Shown here in pieces: positions 1-5,298 of a stretch of 6,571 bases of DNA (position 1 is its first letter; every line of letters starts with the position of its first letter). The translations under genes were made by a program, and so were the position numbers. The stretch comes from an uncultured Burkholderiales bacterium. Lineage in GTDB: Bacteria > Pseudomonadota > Gammaproteobacteria > Burkholderiales > Burkholderiaceae_D. Location: positions 10,353 to 16,923 of the forward strand of contig CALMOR010000172.1 in NCBI GenBank assembly GCA_937872165.1, given 5' to 3'. The notes beneath the pieces are model-generated. The model was given only the letters and a program-made list of their open reading frames with translations, made no database searches and had not been told where the DNA came from.

Positions 1-832
1 AGTGACGCCGCTCGAGCGGCCCGCCCCGCTCGCGTCGCGGGCCGAAGCGGCGTTCGAGGTCGAGCGGGCCGACGCGATAGGTGCCGTCGTCGCCGACCTC
101 GAGGATCTCGTCGAACGCGTCGCGATACACCGGCTCGCCGTAGGACGCTAGCGCCATCACCTTGTACTCGTCGGACGAATGCAGGAAGCCGAGGTAACGC
201 GTGAAGTCCTCGTACAGCAGCCCCAGCGAATGCGGCAGGTCGACCTGTGCGATCCGGTGATAGTCGCGGCCGTCGAAGTGTCCGAAACTGGTCGTCGCGC
301 ATTCGCCGCGGCCGTCCATCGTCATCACGGCGGACGACTCGAACGGCGACGCGAGGAAGGCGCTGGCCTCGTGCGCGAGGTGATGCTCGACGAAGCGCCA
401 GCGTTCGAGGACGCGATCGATGGCCGCCCCCGCGAAGCGCCTCGCCAGATGATGCGGCGCGCCGTCGACCAGCTGGCGCGGCGCGTTGGCGATGTATGAA
501 AGGAACAGCGGGTCCCAGGGCGCCGCTGCCTGCGATGCCGTCGAAGGCTCTAGCGGCAGCGCGATGGTCGGGCCGGAGGCGGCGCCGTTCGCCAGCAGGC
601 GCGGATCGTACGAATAGGCGATCCGGTCGACGTCGGCGAGCGACGCGTCGACGACCGACAGGCAATAGTCGATCGCGTTGAACGGCAGCTGCCAGGTCGT
701 GAACGGGACCGGACGCTTGCCGTGCTTGACGTGCGTGAAGCGCTCCTCTTCGACCGCCGCGACCACCACGCCGTCCTGCACCAGGGTCGCGGCGCAGTCG
801 TGATAGACCGCGTTGATGCCGAGCGTCAGCAT
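1..832 (-). CDS. NodU/CmcH-family O-carbamoyltransferase, N-terminal part (C-terminus outside window)
   Basis: I translated 277 residues from the ATG at 832; the frame stays open to the left edge. The family transfers a carbamoyl group from carbamoyl phosphate, through carbamoyl-AMP, to a sugar or antibiotic hydroxyl in the cytoplasm. The protein starts MLTLGINAVYHDCAATLVQDG, with the family's N-terminal G-(I/L)-N/S...HD-A-A motif at H11-D12, followed by VAAVEEERFT (25-33). The metal-site motif HHLAHEASAF begins at H150, and the MTMDGRGE and SSDEYKVMALASYG motifs follow. These belong to the Kae1-like N-terminal domain. The YrdC-like C-terminal domain is outside the window, since members usually run to about 550-600 residues. 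The start overlaps the 3' end of the family-9 glycosyltransferase gene by 7 nt, which suggests translational coupling and that the acceptor is the sugar laid down by this operon. Family assignment is firm; the acceptor is unknown. Confidence 0.93.
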   Translation of the reverse strand, partial: MLTLGINAVYHDCAATLVQDGVVVAAVEEERFTHVKHGKRPVPFTTWQLPFNAIDYCLSVVDASLADVDRIAYSYDPRLLANGAASGPTIALPLEPSTASQAAAPWDPLFLSYIANAPRQLVDGAPHHLARRFAGAAIDRVLERWRFVEHHLAHEASAFLASPFESSAVMTMDGRGECATTSFGHFDGRDYHRIAQVDLPHSLGLLYEDFTRYLGFLHSSDEYKVMALASYGEPVYRDAFDEILEVGDDGTYRVGPLDLERRFGPRRERGGPLERRH

Positions 833-1992
833 GCGAGCGACGGCGCGTCGACGGCCGCTCGCGGCCGCGCAGCCGGTGGTTCGCACGAACGCTCGCAGCC
901 GGTCTCGTCGAGCAGGTCCAGCGCTGCGGCGACGACGTCCTCGACCGGGACGCCGGTCAGGCAGGCGTGATGCATTTCGGGGCAGACGCTGCGTTGGCAG
1001 TTGGCACAGGGCACTTCCTTCGAGAGCACGCGATGCGGAACTTGCCACGGCGTGTGTTGTGGGTTGGTCAGGGCATAGAGATCGACCACCGGCGTGCCGC
1101 AAGCCGCTGCGATGTGGACCGGACCGCTGTTGTTCGAGACCAGCAGCGCGGCACCCGCGACGAGCGCGACCATCTCGTCGATCGCGATCCGCCCGGTCAG
1201 GTCGACGATGCGCGACGACGGGTCGGGTCGGCCGGCGGGGCCCTCGCGCGCCGCCGCGATCACGTGCGTCGCGAGGTCGCCGTCCGACGACGTGCCGGTG
1301 ACCAGCACTGGAAGCCCCGTGAGCCGTGCGATCGCGGCGGCCGCGCTCCCGAAGCGCCCGGCCGGCCAGCGGCGTGACGCCGCGGTGGCCCCCGGGTGGA
1401 CGACGAGGTAAGGCCGATCGGCTGCGATGCCGTGCGTCGCGAGCAGCGTGCGCACCCTGACGTCCGCGGCAGCATCGACTTCGACCGACAGGCGCTCGTC
1501 GCACGCGGCCGCACCGACGGCTCCGACCAGCGCCAGCTGTCGCACGACCTCGTGGCGGATGCCGGCCTGGGGTTCGGGATCGCGAACCCAATCGGTCAGC
1601 AACGCATAGGGGTTCTCGCGACAATGCGCGAGACGCAACGGGATGCCGGCCTGCGCGCACAGCATCGCGGCGGGCAGCGCGCTCTGGCTGTAGCAGGTGA
1701 AGATCACCGCCGCGTCGAAAGCGCCGTCCGCGAGCCGCCCCACGATGTCGAGGTCGCTCGTCGACGAACGACCCGCGGCGACCCAGGGCGCGTCGAAGCT
1801 CAGCGCGGCATCGATCTCCGGGACCAGACCGGCGATCGCACAGCCGCCCGCGGAGCCGAGCAGCGTGACGTGGCGATCGTGCGGTCCGGCGTGCTTCAGC
1901 GCGCGGATCGCCGGCGTCGTCATCAGCACGTCGCCGAGATTGTCGAGCCGCACGCAGAGGATTCGCGAAGCCGTGTGCCACGTGAGGCTCAT
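826..1992 (-). CDS. Glycosyltransferase family 9 (ADP-heptose:LPS heptosyltransferase-like)
   Basis: 388 residues, close to the family's usual length, with a GT-B fold expected. The N-terminus carries the family signature ILCVRLDNLGDVLMTTPAIR (11-30), in which D21 of the GD pair matches the catalytic Asp of WaaC-type enzymes. A second signature, YLVVHPGATAASRRWPAGRF, starts the C-terminal domain. SNNSGPVHIAAACGTPVVDLY (from S286, with H293) is the nucleotide-sugar site. Family members transfer L- or D-glycero-manno-heptose from ADP-heptose to lipopolysaccharide core or other glycans at the inner face of the inner membrane. Four cysteines, C329, C332, C337 and C344, sit in a PCxxCxxxxCPxxHHxC cluster of a kind seen in some heptosyltransferase II proteins. 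The start lies 4 nt after the phosphatase stop and the 3' end overlaps the carbamoyltransferase start, so this is an operon member. The donor sugar is inferred, mainly from the neighbouring phosphatase. Confidence 0.93.
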   Translation of the reverse strand: MSLTWHTASRILCVRLDNLGDVLMTTPAIRALKHAGPHDRHVTLLGSAGGCAIAGLVPEIDAALSFDAPWVAAGRSSTSDLDIVGRLADGAFDAAVIFTCYSQSALPAAMLCAQAGIPLRLAHCRENPYALLTDWVRDPEPQAGIRHEVVRQLALVGAVGAAACDERLSVEVDAAADVRVRTLLATHGIAADRPYLVVHPGATAASRRWPAGRFGSAAAAIARLTGLPVLVTGTSSDGDLATHVIAAAREGPAGRPDPSSRIVDLTGRIAIDEMVALVAGAALLVSNNSGPVHIAAACGTPVVDLYALTNPQHTPWQVPHRVLSKEVPCANCQRSVCPEMHHACLTGVPVEDVVAAALDLLDETGCERSCEPPAARPRAAVDAPSLAC

Positions 1993-1996
1993 GAGG

Positions 1997-2686
1997 TCAC
2001 GCCCGCTCGATGCGACCGGCGTTCGACGAGCGCGTCGGCCGCGAGGCGCGACTCGACGCGCCGTCGCCCGGGCCGCGCGAGGGCCGGCCCGGACCTTCGA
2101 AGGTCCCGGCGATGATTCGCGCGGCGACCTCGATGTCGGGGACGACGTGGTCGGGCGTGTGCAGGACGAGGTTGTGCGGGTTGCGGAACCATTCGGTCTC
2201 GTTGCCGTTGTCGATGAGGATCGTGCTGCAGCCGGCCCGGCGTCCCGCCTCGACGTCGTCGAGGATGTCGCCGACGAACCACGAGCGCTCGAGGTCGATG
2301 CCGCGCTCGGCGGCCGCCCGTTGCAACAGTCCGGGCATCGGCTTGCGGCACAGGCATGCGCACGTGTAGGCGGCGACCCGGCCGCGCTGATGATGAGGAC
2401 AGGCGTAGAAGCCGTCGAGCCGCGCCCCGCAGCGTGCGAAGAGGACCGCGAGCCGACGTTCGACAGCGTGGAGCGCCTCGGGTCCGAAGAAGCCGAACGC
2501 GATGCCGGGCTGGTTGGTGATGACGATCAACGGGACCTCGAGCCTGCCGAGGCGGCGCAACGCGACCTCGGCACGCGGCGCGTAATGCATCCGTGCGGGG
2601 TCGACGTTGTAGGGAACGTTCTCGACCAGCGTCCCGTCCTTGTCGAGAAAGATCGCGGCCCGCCCCTTGCCGGGCGGCGCTCTCAT
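1997..2686 (-). CDS. gmhB: HAD-IIIA phosphatase, D-glycero-D-manno-heptose 1,7-bisphosphate 7-phosphatase (GmhB-like)
   Basis: 229 residues from the ATG at 2686. GmhB removes the 7-phosphate from heptose 1,7-bisphosphate in the cytosolic ADP- or GDP-heptose pathway. HAD motif I is FLDKDGTL, with nucleophile D15 and general acid/base D17. Motif II lies in VITNQPGIAFG (55-65). The GmhB zinc loop is present as CPHH (C96, H98) plus CLCRKPMPGLL (C111, C113), aligning with the four zinc ligands of the E. coli enzyme; K115 is the motif III Lys. Motif IV is VGDILDD (D140, D144). The last ~25 residues are an Arg/Ser/Gly-rich tail beyond the catalytic domain. The frame is open upstream to 2863, but that extension overlaps the preceding gene and lacks HAD character. 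The chosen ATG has GAGGGC eight to nine nt upstream and begins 34 nt after the glycosyltransferase stop. The anomer specificity cannot be read from sequence. Confidence 0.88.
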   Translation of the reverse strand: MRAPPGKGRAAIFLDKDGTLVENVPYNVDPARMHYAPRAEVALRRLGRLEVPLIVITNQPGIAFGFFGPEALHAVERRLAVLFARCGARLDGFYACPHHQRGRVAAYTCACLCRKPMPGLLQRAAAERGIDLERSWFVGDILDDVEAGRRAGCSTILIDNGNETEWFRNPHNLVLHTPDHVVPDIEVAARIIAGTFEGPGRPSRGPGDGASSRASRPTRSSNAGRIERA

Positions 2687-2720
2687 CGCCGTGCCCTCGT
2701 GCGGCGCGGGAGCGGGGTCG

Positions 2721-4079
2721 TCATGCGGCGATGACCGCTGCGTAGCGACCCTCGTGACGGGCGGCGTCGAGCGCCGCGGAAACGCCGTCGAGCGGGGCGT
2801 CGTCCACGTCGGTCCATGCCGAGGACGGCACGAAGGATTCGCCGCGCCGGTCGGCGACGGCATGTCGATAGACGTCGACCAGGCGGTCGGTGACGCTGGA
2901 CCAGGTGAACGACGCGGCGACGCGCTTCCGCCCCGCCTCCCCCATCGCGATGCGCATCGACGCGCTGTCCGCGAGGCGCGACAGCCGTTCGGCCAGCGCG
3001 TCGGGATCCTTCGGCGGCACGAGCCAGCCCGTGACGCCGTCGACCACCGTGCTGCGGATGCCGCCCACGGCGCTACCGATCACCGCTGCACCGCAGGCCA
3101 TCGCCTCGACCGGCGTGATGCCGAAGGGCTCGTACCACGGCGTCGTGACGAAGACGTCGGCGGCACTGTAGTAACGGTGCAGTTCGGCGCGATCGCGGCG
3201 GCCGACGAAGTGGACGAGGTCCGCGACGCCGGCGGCTTCCGCGCGTTGCATCAGCCGGCCGATCTCGGGCGTCGCGAGCGGACTGGGCCGCGTCGAGGCG
3301 CCTCCGACGATCTGCAGCCGGGCCGTGCGGCCATGGTCGCGACGAAGAACGCCGATCGCATCGATGACCGTGTCGATGCCCTTGCGCGGCACGAGTCGCC
3401 CGAGCTGCAGCACGGTGAAGTCGTCGGCGGCCCATCCGAGAGCCTTCCGCGCGACTCCACGGGCGACGGGCCGGAACTCGCGGCCATCGAAGCCGCAGGG
3501 CACGACGTCGATGCGCGCCGGATCGGCCGCGTAGTGCTCGAGCAGGTCGCGGCGATCCTGCGGGCATTCGGCCACGATGCGATGGGAGGCGCCGACCAGT
3601 TCGTCCTCGATCGCGAGACGCTCTTCGGGGAAACCATCGCACGTGCCCTGATGGAGACGCCGCACGCGGCCGAGAGCATGGAAGGTCGTGACGAGAGGCA
3701 GGCCGGCCGCGCGGGTCGCCCGAAGCGCCGCCCAGCCCGACATGAAGAAGTTCGCGTGCACGCAGTCGTAGGCGGGCGTCGCGTGCAGGAAGGCTTCGCC
3801 GAGGGCATCCGCGAACGCGGGCATGAACGGCAACAGCGTTTCCTTCGGAAGGTGTTGGGCCGGACCTGCATCGACGTGGACGACACGGACACCGGGACGC
3901 AGAGCGACGATGGCGGGCAGCAGCGGGTTGTCGCGCCGCGTGAAGACGTCGACGGCGATGCCCCGCCGCGAGAGTTCGCAGGCGACGGCGGCGACGTAGA
4001 CGTTCTGCCCGCCGCTATCGGTTCCGCCCGCGACCGCGAGCGGCGAGGCATGTTCGCTGACGAGAGCGATGCGCTGCAT
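2721..4079 (-). CDS. Glycosyltransferase family 4 (GT-B, sucrose-phosphate-synthase/MshA-like)
   Basis: 452 residues from the ATG at 4079. The N-terminus MQRIALVSEHASPLAVAGGT, followed by DSGGQNVYV, is the GG-Q-N-VY motif of the sucrose-synthase/MshA-like branch that starts the acceptor domain. The C-terminal nucleotide-sugar domain has GRLVPRKG (G227-G234; R228 and K233 are the usual phosphate-binding pair). The retaining-enzyme EX7E motif is E317-PFGITPV-E325, and AVGGIRSTVVDGVTGWLVPP follows. The enzyme should transfer a sugar from an NDP-sugar with retention. Donor and acceptor are not identifiable. It is the first gene of a four-gene operon with a heptose phosphatase, a heptosyltransferase-like enzyme and a carbamoyltransferase, so a surface glycan role is likely. 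The frame is open to an ATG at 4244, but the extra 55 residues look unlike the family. The chosen start has GGGG 5 nt upstream and begins exactly at the conserved first beta-strand. The next-best start is an ATG 15 codons upstream. Confidence 0.92.
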   Translation of the reverse strand: MQRIALVSEHASPLAVAGGTDSGGQNVYVAAVACELSRRGIAVDVFTRRDNPLLPAIVALRPGVRVVHVDAGPAQHLPKETLLPFMPAFADALGEAFLHATPAYDCVHANFFMSGWAALRATRAAGLPLVTTFHALGRVRRLHQGTCDGFPEERLAIEDELVGASHRIVAECPQDRRDLLEHYAADPARIDVVPCGFDGREFRPVARGVARKALGWAADDFTVLQLGRLVPRKGIDTVIDAIGVLRRDHGRTARLQIVGGASTRPSPLATPEIGRLMQRAEAAGVADLVHFVGRRDRAELHRYYSAADVFVTTPWYEPFGITPVEAMACGAAVIGSAVGGIRSTVVDGVTGWLVPPKDPDALAERLSRLADSASMRIAMGEAGRKRVAASFTWSSVTDRLVDVYRHAVADRRGESFVPSSAWTDVDDAPLDGVSAALDAARHEGRYAAVIAA

Positions 4080-4258
4080 GGAGACCCCGGATCGTTTGCT
4101 GGACGACGGCACTTCCGCGGCCATCGCCACGAGAAGCGGTTCGGGGCAAGGACAGCACGGCTTGTGCCCGTGCGGCTCGCGGGCGCCCGGAATCGTCGCG
4201 ACGTTGCGAGGCGCCGCGACAAGCGCCAGCGTTTCTACAAGCACCGCGTAAGGGTTAC
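4080..4258 (-). promoter_or_regulatory. Leader/upstream region of the glycan operon, promoter not identified
   Basis: This is 179 nt between the tandem array and the glycosyltransferase start. It must carry the operon promoter unless transcription comes through from the 166-residue gene. I see no convincing -10/-35 pair and no GG-N10-GC sigma-54 element on the minus strand. One perfect 6-bp inverted repeat, GCACGG/CCGTGC with a 7-nt loop, lies at 4155-4173; it has no T tract, so I do not call it a terminator. The stretch is part of an open frame extending the glycosyltransferase upstream, but that frame lacks family resemblance. Confidence 0.35.
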
Positions 4259-4475
4259 ATGCGCTGGTGACGTGCGCTGCTCGCGTGCGCTGGTCGCGTG
4301 CGCCCGGTCACGCGCGTGGGTCACGTGCGCCGGGTGCGTGCGCCGGGTGCGTGCATCGCGTGACGTGCATCGCGTGACGTGCGCGCGTCACGTGTCCGGC
4401 GTCACGTGTCCGGCGTCCCGTATCCGGCGTCCCGTATCCGGCGTCCCGCATCCGGCGTCCCGCATCCGGCGTCAC
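4259..4475. repeat. Tandem array of sixteen degenerate 13-14 bp units with drifting consensus
   Basis: The 217 bp divide without remainder into 16 contiguous units. On the plus strand, units 1-3 resemble GTGCGCTGGTCGC. Units 6 and 7 are identical GTGCGCCGGGTGC (4325-4350), and units 8 and 9 are identical GTGCATCGCGTGAC (4351-4378). Units 11-16 (4392-4475) are all 14 bp: GTGTCCGGCGTCAC, then GTGTCCGGCGTCCC, then GTATCCGGCGTCCC twice, then GCATCCGGCGTCCC, then GCATCCGGCGTCAC. Neighbouring units are identical or differ by one or two bases, as expected for local duplication with mutation. Three unit junctions form CACGTG palindromes (4322, 4389, 4403). The array begins 6 nt past the stop of the 166-residue gene and ends 179 nt before the glycosyltransferase. 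A 14-bp unit is not a multiple of three, and no frame through it looks like a real protein. Its function is unknown. Confidence 0.92.
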
Positions 4476-4481
4476 CGGCGC

Positions 4482-4982
4482 TCAGCGCGCAGCGTCGTCA
4501 CGCTTTGCGTCCGGCCGGTCGCCGGAACGAGAGTCCGCATCGGACGTCGCGCCGGTCTCCGCGGCTCCCGCGTCGCCTTCGTTCGCGAGCGTGCGACCCA
4601 CGGCGCTGCGGCCCTCCTCTTCTGCCTGATCGTCGGTGACGCCCTCGCCGACCGCGCCGGCCGCCTTGCCGCCGGCCTCGTCGAGCGGCTGCCCGTTGGG
4701 CGACGCGGGTCCTTCGTTCTTGAAGCCGCCGTAGCTGCCTTGTCCGGGATCGGCGCTGCGACTCTCGACGCCGCCACCCTGCCAGTCTTCCTGACTGCCG
4801 GCCTGCATCCCGGCATTGTCGACGTCGCCCTTCGACGAAGTGTCGGGTCCTCCGCCGTCGTAGCGGCCGGGCTTGCCGTCCTGCGCGTAGTCCGACGATC
4901 GCGCGAACTGCGACGGGTCGTCCTTGTACTCCGAGTCCGGACGGTCGCGATCGTCGTCGTTGCTGCTGAGCGGGTTCTTCAT
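4482..4982 (-). CDS. Acidic, Gly/Asp/Ser-rich low-complexity protein, 166 residues, function unknown
   Basis: I do not recognise this protein. It starts MKNPLSSNDDDRDRPDSEYK and is dominated by Gly, Asp, Ser, Ala, Glu and Gln. It has no Cys, no membrane segment, no signal peptide and no long hydrophobic core. It should therefore be soluble, acidic and largely disordered, as in hydrophilin- or stress-type proteins; that parallel is compositional only. Visible pieces are a charged N-terminus (1-30), a Gly-rich aromatic-spaced middle (YDGGG, WQGGG, SYGGF, about 40-85) and an Ala/Glu/Asp-rich C-terminal half. Third positions are strongly G/C, supporting real coding. The ATG at 4982 is preceded by GAGGA with 6-nt spacing. 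The frame is open upstream to 5285, but that part crosses the intergenic promoter region and is not needed. The gene is divergent from rpoN and has a sigma-54-like element about 80-90 nt before its start. Confidence 0.8.
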   Translation of the reverse strand: MKNPLSSNDDDRDRPDSEYKDDPSQFARSSDYAQDGKPGRYDGGGPDTSSKGDVDNAGMQAGSQEDWQGGGVESRSADPGQGSYGGFKNEGPASPNGQPLDEAGGKAAGAVGEGVTDDQAEEEGRSAVGRTLANEGDAGAAETGATSDADSRSGDRPDAKRDDAAR

Positions 4983-4988
4983 GGTGAG

Positions 4989-4993
4989 TCCTC
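4989..4993 (-). promoter_or_regulatory. Ribosome binding site of the 166-residue gene
   Basis: GAGGA on the minus strand lies 6 nt before the ATG at 4982. It fixes the start at MKNPL rather than at any ATG further upstream in the same open frame. Confidence 0.7.
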
Positions 4994-5060
4994 GGTTGGT
5001 TCGTAGCGAAGGTCGTACCGACGTCGTAGCGCGTCGCGCTCGCCGGCCCAGGGGCATGCC

Positions 5061-5075
5061 GCAATCGGCGTGCCT
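5061..5075 (-). promoter_or_regulatory. Sigma-54-type -24/-12 promoter facing the 166-residue gene
   Basis: Read on the minus strand, the element is AGGCACG-CCGA-TTGC. It matches the sigma-54 consensus TGGCACG-N4-TTGC at every position but the first, and the GG-N10-GC spacing is exact. Transcription would start near 5049, giving a leader of about 67 nt to the ATG at 4982. The element is the inverted copy of the one in front of rpoN (14 of 15 bases shared over GGCACG-S-CGATTGCG). Binding by sigma-54 is inferred from the match. Confidence 0.7.
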
Positions 5076-5107
5076 CGCAGGCCTCGACCCGCGTCGCCGC
5101 GGAACCC

Positions 5108-5150
5108 GCACCGGCTCGCGGAAATTCTTGCCTCCGTTTGTAAGCGGTGC
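5108..5150. promoter_or_regulatory. Inverted repeat GCACCG-N31-CGGTGC between the two promoters
   Basis: Perfect 6-bp arms at 5108-5113 and 5145-5150 are centred at about 5129, close to the middle of the interval between the two sigma-54-type elements. They could be half-sites for an enhancer-binding protein, but short GC-rich inverted repeats are common by chance at this composition. The arms do not form a recognisable NtrC or NifA site. Confidence 0.2.
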
Positions 5151-5207
5151 TCCCAGGCTTCGAGGAGCCCCCGCGTTCGCGCGCACGACGTCGCAGCTCC
5201 AGGACAC

Positions 5208-5222
5208 TGGCACGGCGATTGC
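5208..5222 (+). promoter_or_regulatory. Sigma-54-type -24/-12 promoter facing rpoN
   Basis: TGGCACG-GCGA-TTGC is a full match to the sigma-54 core consensus TGGCACG-N4-TTGC, with GG (5209-5210) and GC (5221-5222) exactly 10 nt apart. The predicted start of transcription is near 5234, leaving a leader of about 65 nt to the rpoN TTG. Placement in front of the sigma-54 gene itself implies autoregulation, with activation by an enhancer-binding protein; none is encoded in this window. Confidence 0.8.
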
Positions 5223-5288
5223 GAATGCGAACCGCCTGTTCCAACATCCGAGCGTCGCCGTTCGCGCGACGCCGTCGTCAGCCACCCC

Positions 5289-5293
5289 GGGAG
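5289..5293 (+). promoter_or_regulatory. Ribosome binding site supporting the TTG start of rpoN
   Basis: GGGAG lies 5 nt before the TTG at 5299. No ATG or GTG stands at the position where sigma-54 proteins normally begin, so this site decides the start. Confidence 0.65.
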
Positions 5294-5298
5294 TCTTC

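Larger units (their letters stand above)
4983..5298. promoter_or_regulatory. Divergent intergenic region with shared control sequences
   Basis: These 316 bp separate the minus-strand 166-residue gene from rpoN. They contain two inverted sigma-54-type promoters (separate entries), both ribosome binding sites, and a 132-bp interval between the promoters (5076-5207). That interval is where an enhancer-binding protein would be expected to act. Part of it, around 5128-5143, is locally less GC-rich than the surroundings and might be bent or bound by IHF, but I find no clear IHF consensus. The minus-strand leader (4983-5049) holds a short palindrome, AGCGCGTCGCGCT (5028-5040 on the plus strand). I see no convincing sigma-70 promoter. 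Confidence 0.6.

Noticed and set aside
1001..1017. Further sigma-54 promoter at TTGGCACAGGGCAC
   Set aside because: It lies within a gene and the GC dinucleotide is not 10 nt after GG, so the required spacing fails.
2687..2863. N-terminal extension of the phosphatase to 2863
   Set aside because: It overlaps the 3' end of the preceding gene by about 140 nt and has no HAD features; the ATG at 2686 starts 11 residues before motif I.
4155..4173. Rho-independent terminator in the glycosyltransferase leader
   Set aside because: The 6-bp stem is perfect but no T tract follows on either strand.
4080..4244. N-terminal extension of the glycosyltransferase to the ATG at 4244
   Set aside because: The 55 extra residues do not resemble the family, and the conserved first beta-strand begins right at the ATG at 4079, which has its own ribosome binding site.
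4259..4475. CRISPR array
   Set aside because: Units are 13-14 bp and directly contiguous with no spacers, and no cas genes are visible.
2640..5006. A 788-codon open frame on the plus strand across the glycosyltransferase, the array and the 166-residue gene
   Set aside because: It is antisense to genes with clear family motifs, its translation is Arg/Asp/Ala-rich without any domain, and long antisense frames are expected at this GC content.
4498..5247. A 249-codon minus-strand frame overlapping the 166-residue gene
   Set aside because: It is very Arg-rich, crosses the promoter region and lacks the ribosome binding site and third-position GC bias that the chosen frame has.
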